DNA of 64,000 nt from Panicum virgatum (Eukaryota; Streptophyta; Magnoliopsida; Poales; Poaceae). The notes beneath the pieces are model-generated. The model saw nothing but the letters and a program-made list of their open reading frames with translations. It was not told the origin of the DNA and made no database searches. The stretch lies in assembly GCF_016808335.1 (NCBI RefSeq), contig NC_053147.1, positions 24,724,913-24,788,912 on the forward strand, written 5' to 3'. Position numbers and translations under genes: made by a program. Positions 1 through 11,450 of this stretch are shown piece after piece. Each line of letters opens with the position of its first letter. The stretch's first letter is position 1.

Positions 1-217
1 GCGGGTCACCGACCTCAACGACCTTCCAGCGCCGGTCGTGGCCCAGCAGCGACTCTTGTAGAAGACGCAGCGGATGCAGGGGGTCGCCGAGCAGCACTCG
101 AATGGATCTGTCTGCTCCTCCGTCGGGGCCGGCGAGCTGATCTCGAAAGAGCTCGTCGGAGTGGGGGCCCTCAGACCCGTCGGCGAAGGACTGCGGCTCA
201 CGCGGCGCCGCCTAGCT
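1..217 (-). CDS. possible exon of an unrecognised gene running off the left edge
   Basis: On the minus strand an open frame of about 72 codons follows a TAG that could be part of a splice acceptor (GCTAG then GCGGCG) and stays open to the window edge. It contains the stretches SDELFRDQLAGPDGG and RVLLGDPLHPLRLLQESLLG, which look like coding composition (acidic then leucine-rich) rather than GC-rich noise. There is no ATG in this frame. I do not recognise the family. The other minus frame from an ATG near 222 is also open but is rich in Arg, Ser and Pro and looks less coding-like. Confidence 0.25.
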
Positions 218-921
218 CTGACCATCCCCCAACGCCGGGAAGGGATTCGGCCGGAGGCGGAGCGGGCGACGGAGGGCGGGGAACGGCGGGCGGTGGATGG
301 CAAGGGAGACGAGGGGGCACGACACACGAATGGACACTGGTAATTTTTAACGCAAGTCACCGCTACCAAATATATGGGCTTCGTTCTGAGGATGGGCGGT
401 AAGAGCACCCATTTGGGCCGCGGGGTGCACTCACCCGCTTATGCAGCAGCAACCAAACAGGCTCCATTTGCTCCACATTTGCAGGCCACAACCTTATCTA
501 GGCAACCAAACACAATCTCCACTGGGCCTGCCTTCAGTTTCCAGCCAACCAAACACCATCGCCTGGCTCCGTTTAGCCTGTATTGGGTGGCCCAGGCTAC
601 AGAAATAAGCCAGGCTACGGTAAGCCCAGCAACCAAACAACCCCTATATATGTGATCTGCGCGGACTGAAATATCGTGAACTGTGAACACTACTACTTGG
701 GTTAAAGATCAAAGAATCATCGGAAAAAATGCTGACGTGGTCCGTCATCGTCGATGAGGTTGGTTTCCCCACATAAAAAGTTGAGTAGATGCAGACACCA
801 TCCTACTCGTCTTTCGTTCGCTATCAGTCCTTTAAACAAGTGCCTGCTGGCCATTGCGTGCTCGGACGTGCGAAGAATTCTTGGCATAGTAACACTAATT
901 TTTACCCCCTTTTTTTGACAT
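218..921. other. no gene; remnant of a CAACCAAACA-rich MITE at about 436-650
   Basis: No convincing gene. Between about 436 and 650 the motif CAACCAAACA or CCAACCAAACA recurs four times among CAGGCT/CCAGGC words, the texture of degraded grass MITEs whose ends read GTTTGGTTG. No paired termini or target duplication could be fixed. Confidence 0.3.
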
Positions 922-1115
922 ACAATACATATCATTTTCCTCGACATAACCCAGAAGTTTCTGCTGCACTGTCCAATAATGTAGTAGAGATCTACATGAG
1001 ACTGACGGCCCCCCTGGTTTCAAGTACGAAAGCAACGAAACTCTGGAATTTGGTGCAGCTCACCAGTAACCTTTGCTGAGTGGGGTAGCTGTCATTGTCT
1101 TCTGTAATCATCAGA
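922..1115 (-). pseudogene. degenerate COI1 exon-3 fragment
   Basis: Read on the minus strand this segment aligns with part of exon 3 of the intact COI1 gene at 5167-8051. Shared words include GCTGCACCAA, CGTACTTGAAACCAGGGGGG (TGTACTTGAGACCAGGGGGG in COI1) and ATTGGACAGTGCAG, followed by an LLG-V-E-x-D equivalent. The order matches residues of about 430-480 of COI1, but frameshifts and small indels destroy the frame. It has the same orientation as the intact gene and lies about 4 kb beyond its 3' end. It is either a remnant of a tandem COI1 copy or a duplicated scrap moved by a transposon. It has no coding potential. Confidence 0.6.
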
Positions 1116-2033
1116 ACAACCCAGAAACCATTGCTGCATGCATGATGTCCCAAAGAATGCCAGAGCTGTGTCGTGCCAAATTTGTAAACTCCTGCCTGTT
1201 CTTCCTAGAGGTTTGGATCACCGCCCCTCGATCGATCGATTCCGAGTCTCTTAAGATTTTGCATGTTTCCACGCACAATCCTCAATCCTCCATCTTCAGT
1301 CACATTCTTTAACAATCACCCACTTTTATAATGTTCGCCACCAGTTCAATAGATTTTGATATACACGGTTCAATGATTCAATCAGTGTCACAAACTAGGT
1401 ATATTGTTCTGAGCAATGTGGGGTGTGGTTTCCACTCGTCTTACCATTTCCTAGTATCCTTCAAAAGCTCAATTGTGAAGACGAACCGCATAGTGTGGTA
1501 ATGTGGTTACATTGGATAAAAAAAATTCTCATCGTGTTATATCTTGCATAATGTGCTTGATTTTGTAGTCTTGTAGAGTTATATTTTTTCATGAAACAGG
1601 AGGGGGGTTTGATCAGCCAAAAACGTTTTAGTTCCTCTACACGGCAGTACAAGATACTGAGGCCAGCAGGTTTTCTATAATTTGTAAGCGATGCACTTCT
1701 TGTGCTGCTGTGTTACAAACTACCGTATTGAAATACATGTGTAATAAATTAACAAACTGTATGCAGCAAAAGAGATGCATTTGACATTGGGCTGCAGAGG
1801 TAGTAGTAGGTAGGAGACGCCCTGTGGGCTGCAGCCTGTAGGCTACTTATTGGGCTTCAAAAATTGTGGGCCGGTACGCCGTTTTGTTGGAGCTCTCAGT
1901 AACACGGGCCGACGATAGTTTGACCACCTAAGGACTTCTTTTAAATTAGAGTTGCAAACTCCAGGACTTTATTTTGAAAATGAATATCTTTCTCGGCCCA
2001 TGTGGCCTTGGCATGGCGAGCATTTGGATGCAC
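1116..2033. other. no gene seen
   Basis: Mixed AT-rich sequence with only short shadow ORFs and no paired repeat ends. Nothing supportable. Confidence 0.4.
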
Positions 2034-2036
2034 CTA

Positions 2037-2341
2037 GAGCATCTCCAGCAGTCCCCAATCCCCAATCCAACTATCATATTGGGAGAGTTGATAAGAAAAT
2101 AGTGCGTCAGCAATCTTCCTAAACCTTTTTTTTCCAATAGTTATTGGGACAACCCAATAATTCACCCCAACTCTTCCTAAATAAAAGGGGAGTTGTGACT
2201 CTCCCAATAAAGTAATTGGATTGGTATGAGATTATTGGGAGACTGTAAAAGCAACTCCCCAATAATCTTAAAGTTGTTATTGGGACATCTCCCAATACCA
2301 GTTATTGGGAAATGATTATTTGGGGGCGGGTAGAGATGCTC
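2037..2341. mobile_element. MITE with GAGCATCTC termini
   Basis: The left end GAGCATCTCCAGCAG is mirrored by the right end TAGAGATGCTC (reverse complement GAGCATCTCTA). The flanks are CTA and TTA, a near-match to the 3-bp TWA duplication of PIF/Harbinger (Tourist) elements. The interior is filled with repeats of CCCAATA and TATTGGG that can pair with each other. No coding capacity. About 305 bp, a normal MITE size. Superfamily assignment is inference. Confidence 0.6.
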
Positions 2342-3586
2342 TTAGGAAGCACTCAATCGTAATAGAGGAATATAAATAGAGTTGCTTAGCTGGAAACATT
2401 TTCGGATGCCTCCGATTGTGAATTTCAAAGGCTATATCCAAAAGTGCACGATATTTCGAAACTAATTCGAAGTCTAAACAAACTTTAAACTACTAGCTGA
2501 TTCGATCAAATAGAAACAAGCGCATGAATTACAAATGTATACTGGCAGGTGCTGTGGATTGGGAACAGTACTTCGATCTATTCTAAAATTCAAACCGACG
2601 GATGCGACCTGGCCGACGCAACCCACAAAACTAATTCTACGTTCACTCGCTAGCAATAAAACTAACGATCGATCTCAGTTGCTCAACCGCTTTATCTCAA
2701 CCGCTCCATTCCCTTTTCTCTTTCCTTATCTCTAATTTCCCCATATCTCTCTTTCTCTCTCTGATTCCCCATATCTCGCTTGGGGAAGTGGTGGTCAACT
2801 GGTCAAGTATGCTGAAAATTTATCTTGAGAATTTGTATTTTTTTTTACTATCTATATGGCGAACTTATGTATCAAAAGTGTGCGAAAAGTTTTTCACGTG
2901 AAAGTTATGTTCAAATTTATCCTTTGGTAAGTAGGCTTACGGGTTGTGAAAGTTGTGTTAAAAAATTATCTTATAAAAAGTTGATCGAAAAAATTATGGG
3001 TAAAAATTATGCATATCATTAGAGATATGCTGAAAAAATGTCATCTGCTAATATTTATGCTGAAAAAATAATCATCTAATAGTTATATGGAAGAAGTTAT
3101 ATATACATAAGTTATAACTTTCTAAATATAAAAAGTGATGGAGAAAAAACTTTCTAGAAAAGCAAAATTAGATTTGTCCGAAATCGATCGCTCGGACCTC
3201 TCCTAGCGTGTGCTCGTTAATTAGCACACGCTGATGCAGTCACTGGAACAGTGGGACGTTGTCAAGAGATTTATATTCCTCACTCGCGCGTGTGTGAGGT
3301 GAGCTATCTCTGAAGAAAAATTCACACCGCTCAACTCCGCCGCCGGTCATTTTTCCGTCTACGGCGGTGGACCCACCTGTGGGTGCTACCCCATCTGATA
3401 GAAAGCCACTCCCGCACCCGGCACCCCATTCACTCTTCTAAGTTCGGTGGACACCAAAATCCTAGCAGCACCTCTCCTATAGTCCCGGCAACCAATCACC
3501 ATCGTGAGCTCGGGGGAGAAAGATAAACACTGCTTGCGGATCCACTGCAGCGACGGCGCATCCCTTCTGCAAAGATAAACAATCGC
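2342..3586. other. no gene; AT-rich stretch
   Basis: About 2825-3160 is AT-rich with loosely repeated GAAAAA and AGTTAT words and may be degenerate repeat DNA. The rest shows no gene signal. Confidence 0.4.
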
Positions 3587-3589
3587 CCT

Positions 3590-3897
3590 GTTTGGTTAAA
3601 ATCGTGATATTTTTTCATCAAAAAATCTTACATGCATGATGTATTAAACAAAGTCTATTCGTAAAATCTTTTCACAGATATGTGTAAGTTTGCGAGCCGA
3701 ATCTAATAAGTCTAATTAGTCTACGATTAGGTATAGTAATACTATAATAATCATACTCTAATCCTTCTCTAATCGCACGGTTAAAAGTCTCATTAGATAT
3801 AGTAACTGCTACAGTATCATGGTTGCGAAGGTGATTTTGTAATTAGACTTCATCTAATATCTCTAATTAGTGGTCGAAGTTATAAAAAATTTCACCA
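3590..3897. mobile_element. truncated MITE of the GCCCTGTTTGG family
   Basis: It begins GCCCTGTTTGGTTAAAAT and contains the internal words typical of this grass family seen elsewhere in the window: ACATGCATGATGTATTAAA, CGAATCTAATAAG, TGCTACAGTA and TAGACTTCAT. The expected right terminus (AACCAAACAGGGC) is absent after TTTCACC, so the right end looks truncated or diverged. Confidence 0.5.
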
Positions 3898-5166
3898 AAT
3901 GCTCGGGAATCCACTGCCTTCTGCGATGGGTTCGCCGACCGTTGCCTGACCACCGGCGCCGTGCCCTGGAATCTGGATCGCGCCGATCCTCGTGTCCCGG
4001 ATCAGCGGCACCGATGCACATGGGGAAGCCTGGATGCCTGCCTGCCTGGCCCTGATGCGATGCACGGGAAGTCACCGGCGGCAAGTAAGATTGGCCCAGC
4101 TGTCAGCTACAGAGACGGAGCTCCGTTGGTATCCACTACTCCGTGGTTCTCAAGAACAAACAAAAAAATCATAAAAAGGGCAAATCCTAGCTCTGCGCCG
4201 CTTATGGGACATTGCAAAGCGCTTTCGTGGTATTTCAAGCGTCCGAAGAGGCGAAGACACCGACCGGTCTGCGCGTGGATCGCCGGATCGGCAGCGTCAG
4301 CCGCTTGCCCGTTTCCCGTCGGCGTTTTCGCAGCGCTAGGGCGCCCGCGAGCCGTCCCCGTCGCCCCCACCACCTGTCAAGCGAGACGCGGCGGGCACCA
4401 TGATCCTGCGCATCGTTTGTACGCTACCCCTTAAACTAGGTGCCCGGATCATCAGGCCCGTGTGGCGCCATGCGATCGCGCCGGTTCCTTCACTTCATCC
4501 GGCCTTTTTGGTCTTCACAACATGCTGTCGCCTTCCTGGAGCCACGTCTGCGATGGCATCCCTGAAGCCGACGGCTGGAAACGAAAGAACCCGAAGAGGC
4601 CTATCATGGCCGCGGCTCCTGCTGTACGTCGTTTGATGGTGTCAAAGTGGTGTCCGTGGGACTCCCGAATTGAGATTCAGCTGACTTGCTAAAGGCAAGA
4701 AGAAGTCACCTGACTTACCACCCTCCGAAAGCCGTCCACCGCAAGATCACCAGTCAGATCTGCATGATCAGTTCCTATGCTACAGTACTAAACAGTGTCC
4801 ACGTCGTACCATACAAGAAGCGGTTTTGACATACAATGGAGAACTTCTCAATGCTCAAAGTAGGCTGCCAAAACCCAGGTAATCTTATACCTGCAATGGT
4901 ACAAATCAGGGGGGAGCAAGCACAGCTCACAGCGTCCACCTTTTTAGTATACATCTCCTAGGATTAGATAGCAGTACAGGCGAAAATAGTAAGCGCTTAT
5001 TCAAGCACATCTCAGCTACCAGTAGCTTATTACAGTACATAGCAGCTAGCCATCTAGATCCATACAATAACCGCATATCAAGTTATCAACACTCTCGTTG
5101 ACAATGAGAGGAGAGGCTAAGGGGGCAAGTACAGGGGAGGAAGACAACGGCTTAGTGTATTTACAG
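3898..5166. other. no gene; GC-rich then 3' flank of COI1
   Basis: 3900-4690 is GC-rich with overlapping short ORFs in several frames and no recognisable domain. From about 4800 to 5166 the sequence is the downstream flank and probable 3' UTR of the minus-strand COI1 gene; no single poly(A) signal could be picked with confidence. Confidence 0.4.
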
Positions 5167-8051
5167 TCACGCAGGATACAAAGGGACCACGGATTGCGGG
5201 CAGTCCAACCTCTTCCCGGCGAGGGAGTAGTATGCAAGTATCTGAGCTTGACTATCTACACAAGGCTCCCCGTCTTCCATCAACCGTGCATTCACGGGAG
5301 GCGTGAACTCTATGTTCCAGAATGGCCTCGCCATGAGCATGACATCACGGCCAGTTTGGGAGGCTTTGTAGCCCTGCACCCACACGTATCTCAGCGCTGG
5401 CATATGTAGTATTGCGAGGGCCAGAGCTCGCTCACTGAAGCAACAACTCCTGAGTTCAAGCTTTCGCAGGTTCACACATCCAAGTGCGAAGCGGATCAAT
5501 CCATCATCGGTTTCCCCAACGTTTCCAAGAAGCATGTATTGGATGTTCCCACTGCACTGTCCAATGTAGCCAAGACCAACATCTGAGAGCCCCCCTGGTC
5601 TCAAGTACAGAGCGAATCTCCGAAGCTTGGTGCAGCCCCTCAGCAGAGCTCGGACGCCATTGTCCAGTGGCAATTCTGTTATCCTCTCCTCTCTATCTAG
5701 CAGAACAAGACGGAAGTCATAAAGTTTCTTGCAGAAAGTCCCAATAGATTCCAGGGCCCCATTGGTTATATCAGAGACATAGGCAGCAATGTATTCCAGT
5801 TCATGGCAACCTACGGCTATAGCCGTCAAGCCTACTTGAGAGACCCCTCCCTGCTCTTCTTGCAAACCTCCTTCATCATCTCCTCGCTCAATTCTGAGCC
5901 TCTGGAGCTTCTTGCAGGTATCTGCGACAACCCCCAATCCTTTATCTCCAATCACATTCCTCACCTATTGGAAAAATATATATAAAGTCAGTTACGATGA
6001 AAAAGATCACCAGTTGGGTATCTTCATAATTTACATGACCAGGAGACATTACCGCAAGAACTAGCAAGTTCGGGCATTTTGCAATGAGCTGGCAATGGTC
6101 TTCAGTGGTGAGGAAAGTGTACTGCAAATCCAGCTTCTTAAGTATCGCAGAAAAGGGAAATATAATAGCCATTTCATTTGTACCCATGAAAGTAAGACCC
6201 AAGGAGCACACTCTTGATGGAAATTTAACATTCCCGTACTTGGCAAGTTCACCTTGCTCATTGAATGTCCCTCCAGCAAATTCTTCCAGTGATGTTGCAG
6301 AATGGAAGAAACCTATTAAATCTGAAAGATCACAGTCACTAATCTTCAGGGAAATCAGTGACTTGCAGTTCTTTGCCAGAAGCTCTAGTTCAGCTGGCAT
6401 CACTTCAAGCTCAGTCATGTGGAAATTCAATGTTGCCAAAGCAGGACAGCTGGATGCAAGATCACGGATCCATTCACTGCCGTTGTCAATAATATGGCAT
6501 TCTTCCAGAAATAAAGTTCTCAGCGATCTGAAGAATTTAGCACAAGTTAGTGCAATGAAGTCATCATAATAGTAGGAGATATAAGTATGATAAATGGAAA
6601 AATCATAGAATAAAAGGATGCAGTACAGACAAACAAATGTAACTTTCTTTAGCACTCCACATACAAAGTTAGCTGTGGCTGACACTGAAAACTGTATGTC
6701 ATGGGGGCAATCAGGAAACAAAAAGAGAGACTTATGCCACCGTTTTCAGTGTTGCTTGAGCATTTTGTTAGAATTTCAGAAGCTGGAGAATTACATTAGT
6801 CAACTCAAGCTAGTGGAGATTGCTCAGTGGTTTAAGTGTTGTGGTATTAGATATTCCCAAATCCCAAGAATCCAAGAAATATAGAGAACAAGTATAACAG
6901 TTAAAACAATACTAGAGACAAAGAGGTTCCTAAATTTGGGGTTTATTGGAAAATTCATTTCTGGTAGATCTATCTAAACGGATCAGAATAAGAACACGAT
7001 CTTCAATAACTCCCTTATTTGATTCATTGTTTCCAGTGACGTCCTCAGTGCGTTTCCCTTTTCTTCATATATCCAATTAAGGCACAAGAACTATCAAATT
7101 ATGCACAGTTAACACCACTGCATTAACTTTTTCTTTTGAAATTCTTTTCGGAGAAATCCACAAAGGAAGCCACGAATTGTAAATTTTTAATCATACATGA
7201 ATGAAAATCACTTCTAAGGTATCTCCACATCTTCTATGCTACTGATCGTACGATCTCTAATCATTGAGGACACCGTGCCAAAATTTGGGCGCCAGATCTG
7301 GAGCCACCTTTTCGTAAAAATCCTCCCAAGGTGGCAAAGGTAGAACAAGTTTCTACGTGGAGAGAGAGATGCTCAGTTCAGTGCTATTTGCTGCACCATT
7401 TCGGGGAATCTACTAAATAGTAGCTAACGCCCAGTCATTGTCACTATCTTCTTCCTAACCCCAATTCGAGGTTACTTCATCCACACCAGATCGGAGCAAA
7501 GGGGAGCAAGAGAAAGAATCGAGGGTCGTGAACCTGCAGGAGCGGGCGACGAGGCGGAGTCCGTCCGTGGAGAAGCCGGTGCACTTGTCGAGCTTCAGCT
7601 CCTGCAGCATGTGCCCCCTGGCGCGGACGAGCTCGGCGAGGTCGTCGTCGGTGACCACCATACGGCGGAGCTGGAGCGCCTTGAGGCACTCGAGCGGCGC
7701 AGCTAGCTCGGTGACCCACGGCCTTGCGTAGGCGCCCCAGTCGTCCGGGATGAGCCCGTACATGGCCGCGCGGGGCTTCCCCTTCACCGCGAGCGACTCG
7801 AGCCGCGGGAACCGCGCCAGCAGGCGCGCCGGGGACACGGCGTAGCAGAAGGGCACCGTGACGTGCTTCCGCGAGAGCGCGTCGATGCGGTGCCAGCGGC
7901 GGCAGACCAGCGACGCGGCCTCCCGGCCGCGCGGGTCCTCCACGAACCCCATCACCAGGTGCAGCATCTCCTCGGGGACCCACCCTCCGTCGCCGCCGCC
8001 GATGCTCAGCGCGCGGGTGAGCCGCCGCGGCTCCGGCGCCTCCCCGCCCAT
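5167..8051 (-). CDS. COI1: COI1 F-box/LRR jasmonate co-receptor, three exons
   Basis: F-box protein of the SCF(COI1) ubiquitin ligase, which binds JA-Ile together with JAZ repressors in the nucleus. Exons (minus strand) are 8051-7534, 6527-6053 and 5964-5167. Both introns (7533-6528 and 6052-5965) have GT-AG ends and the join is in frame, giving 596 residues, the usual COI1 length. The F-box lies at about residues 24-62 and LRRs follow. Matching to Arabidopsis pocket residues (from memory of the family), I see KGKPRAAM at 90-97 (R85 = R94), R348 = R355, Y386 = Y393, R409 = R416, Y444 = Y451 and R496 = R503. F89 is Tyr and W467 is Tyr, both conservative. The first exon is very GC-rich, as is common in grasses. 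It is a COI1a/COI1b-type gene; which one cannot be decided here. A decayed fragment of the same gene lies at 922-1115. Confidence 0.96.
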
Positions 8052-8490
8052 CGCCGATCCCGATCGGGGCCCGAGCGGATCAGGCGCTCGCAGGCTCAGC
8101 TCGCCTTCTACCGCAGCAGCTCCCCGCCGGCTCGCCGGGGATCTGCTCCGGAGAGGGGCGGAGACATGGGGATTCCCTCCTCTGCTCCCTCTCGCCCTGA
8201 TTCGGTGGCGGCTCGAAGGAGCTGCAGCGAGCGGAGGCGGAGAAAATTATTGGAGGGAGGAGGAGAGTGGAGAGCTGAGGGACGAGGTGGGGTGGGGGAT
8301 TGGGGAAGCCGGGAAGGGGCGTTTACTTCTGCGCGATCCAGCTGGGGATGCCGAGCCACGTCGGCTTGGGGCCGGGCAGGGAATTTGCTCGGCGCACACG
8401 CACGCACGACACGGGCACGCGCCCTGTCGCCGGCTGGTGTCCTCTGCAGGCTCTGCTCCTGGTTTGTGTGGTGGTGGTTGAAACCGTCAA
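8052..8490 (-). promoter_or_regulatory. COI1 5' UTR and proximal upstream region
   Basis: GC-rich sequence upstream of the COI1 start codon with no separate gene. Overlapping ORFs on both strands here are composition artefacts. I see no clear TATA box; the transcription start is not determinable by eye. Confidence 0.4.
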
Positions 8491-8876
8491 GGGGCTGATT
8501 GGTTCCTGTATCAACCTCTAGTCAGGCCCAGGGGGTGCAATTTAAGGCTGTTTGGATACCTGCATGAGGTAGCGAGCCTGGCTCCGGCGGTGCAAAAGGC
8601 TTCCACGAGCCTGGCTCCGGAGGAACGTGGAAATTGGTCGCACGCGGTGAGCCTGGCTGCCGTGATGCAAGAGCGAGCGTGGGGGCCAGCTTCCAGGCCA
8701 ATAAAAGTGTCTGGACAGGCTAGTTAAACGTGTAACCAATTAGTTGCTCTGGTTGGCCTAGCTGCGGGGAAACATGAATCAAACAACTTGATGTTGTACC
8801 TCGCGAGCCTGGCCAACACGGGCCTGGATGGGTAGCGCGAGCCAGGCTCCTCGGAGCAGAGAACCAATCAGGCCCC
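8491..8876. mobile_element. MITE with GGGGCTGATTGGTTC termini
   Basis: The left end GGGGCTGATTGGTTCCTG is mirrored at the right by GAACCAATCAGGCCCC. The interior repeats GAGCCTGGCTCCGG and related words in both orientations. About 386 bp without coding capacity. It lies about 440 bp upstream of the COI1 start codon, so it could carry or disrupt COI1 regulatory sequence. No clear target duplication was seen. Confidence 0.6.
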
Positions 8877-9599
8877 AAGTGAACTGGTGATGAAAAGGAC
8901 GGTAGATTTGAAACAGGGGCCGGGATGCGATAGCCAGCGGCTGTACCGTGTGAGTGTTGGTTGAAGCCGATCATTATCATCTGCTTGTACTTTTGAGCAT
9001 GGAGGTTAGTAACTTTAGTCCTTCCTAATTATGTGCTAACATGATAAGTCATAGAGAGGATGTAAAGTATCATATAATAAGTGAAACTTCATGTGCTATG
9101 GAGATTTACCTTATTTTGGTCAAGCGGCTACATGCAATGATCAGGATTTGCAAACACTTCAGTTCGGTTGGTTCTCTTTTTTTCCAAGAAATAGTGTGAC
9201 CAATATAGTTTGTTGCAATAAAGGTGTTAAATCATGCATTTGTTATACTTGTTTGAGAGGAAATGATACTTTTTAAGGAACATATGAACTTAGAAATGCC
9301 AACTTAAATTTTCTACACCTATTGCCAACTTATGTACCCAGACACAAAATTTATCAAGATTGAGAAATTTATATTGTCATGAGAAATAGTTGGACCTACA
9401 TGGTAAAACAGATTGGTACATTCTTGATCTTTAGTGTGGTTTACTCACTTTAATGGTGTACACATAATTGCCTAGTAGAAGCTGCTTTTTGAAGAAATTG
9501 TGTGATTCCTTACATGCTTGAGAAAAAAGAAACGATGGCATATTTGTTGGCACAATGACATGTATACACAAATGTAGAGTTGTTCATCTATATGCGCTC
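8877..9599. other. no gene seen
   Basis: AT-rich intergenic DNA; only short ORFs without family features. Confidence 0.4.
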
Positions 9600-9742
9600 T
9601 GTTCGTTTGGCTTGTCAGCCAACCAGCCAGCAGTACTGTTCTCTCATACTAAATCAGCACCAGCCACCAGCTACCAGCCAGTCAGTAGTATTGTTCTCTC
9701 ATAACAAATCAGTACCAGCCACCAGCCACAGCCAAGCAAACA
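9600..9742. mobile_element. small MITE, TGTTCGTTTGGCTTG termini
   Basis: The left end TGTTCGTTTGGCTTG pairs with the right end GGCTG-type reverse complement (GCCAAGCAAACA). The interior is a two-copy tandem repeat built on TACTGTTCTCTCATA...AAATCAG...CAGCCACCAGC. This texture is common in grass hAT-like MITEs. No target duplication was identified. Confidence 0.55.
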
Positions 9743-11447
9743 TGATGGTTTTTATATTTTAATTATACTCACCAAGATGTACCTGGAGTTCACATCATGC
9801 TTTAAAAAACACTAAATGACAAATAATATTGGCAACTTGTGCATGTGTATGGAGTTTAACATATGCATACCTAGCTCAATCAAATTTTATGAATTGCATT
9901 TATGTTGAAGCATTCACATAGCATGTGCGATATTTTTCTGGACTGAATCTTGGAACAAGAATTTAGATCACGGTGATAAACATGCTACAACAAAAGTTAC
10001 AAGTTTCATTAGTTTTAATAATATTAGGACGCTTCAACTATTAGATATTTATTTTCTAGCACAAGTGTTATCTATCATAGTACAATGTCTCGATACGCTT
10101 GACTTAATGGTTGGTATGTACGGGGTTCAAATTTTTACAATTTAGTGCATCTTGTTTTTTGACTAATTATCTATCATAGCAACTATTGGGTACAATTTGG
10201 GAATGGAGTTGAGTAACTAACTAATTATCTTGCTTTTCACAAAAAATGCTAAGATAATAGCATAATTTAGTGGAACTAGATTTTAAATTATGAGATCTAG
10301 TTTTGATTTATCTACTTAGGGTGTTAATAATAAATAAATATATAAAGTATGTAGTTGAAATGTTGAATGTAGATGGCTACCATACCCATATCAAATAGAG
10401 AACTATAAATATATATATTTTTATCTAAAGTGAAAAATCGTAATGTTGTTTCTGATGAGAATAGCGTGAACGGGGCAGCATAAGATTGCACCAAAAGAAT
10501 TTTCTTATCCACATCTAGATCAGGTATCAAGTCATCGATGATGGCTTCTTGGCGGTGTCTGGAGCGGCACCAGTTACAAGCCCATCTCTCCCCACACTGC
10601 ACGAACCAAGCCCGCCGGGTGAACGTAGCAGATGACGGCATGCATCACCATTCACCAGCAATTGTGCCCTTTTTCTTAATAAGTTTTTTCTTGCGGCCGG
10701 GAAAGCAGGTCGGGGATTGGGCGGGGGCACAGCCGGGCGGGGCCGGCGGGGATGGGATGCATCTCCGATCTGAGAGCCTCACTCATCATATCGCTAGTGG
10801 GCATCTGGACGACCCGTTCGTCATTAGGGCATAAAAAATGCCTCCCGTCCCGCTCGCCGGCGAACGCCGGTGCCCATCTTTTGTTCCTCGTCTACCCTCA
10901 CTGACGCCGCCACGCCGGACGAGATCTTCCTCCTGCAGCCCCCGCTCGCTCGCCTGATCCGAGTGCGTGCTCGCTCCGCGACCTGCGGCGCTCGATCACG
11001 GAGAAATATTCGCCGCCAAATTAAACAACTCCCAAAATCGGTGGCGATTAGGAATCTCAAAAAAATAATCTTAAGCTCGCATTTCTTAATCGCCGTGGCG
11101 TTGGCGTGCGGGCCTAATCTCTCCCGCTTCTTTCCTCTCGGGGGATGATCGGCGAGGCTTCCATGCGCCCATGATGGTGCCCGCTTGGACGGGCGGTTTG
11201 TGCTTGGTCGAGCTAGCTTATTTCGGGAGGGGTACCACGGCATATTTCGGGAGTATTTTTCCATGGCCGGTGGGGCCGAACTGGCAACTTTGATTTTCTT
11301 TTTCAGGCATCTGCAAAGAGGTCAAGCCTGAAGACGGTGAGGATAAGAAGATGGCCCGTCCGTGTTCCATTAAAAATGCCAGCACGCAGCACAGGAGGCG
11401 CGCAAGCGCAACCATCATCAATTCCTCATCACCGGCGTATAAGAGAC
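9743..11447. other. no gene; AT-rich then GC-rich unassigned DNA
   Basis: 9743-10520 is AT-rich and empty. 10530-11290 is GC-richer with short ORFs in several frames, none recognisable; it may be an eroded gene 5' region but nothing specific supports that. Confidence 0.35.
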
Positions 11448-11450
11448 TTA

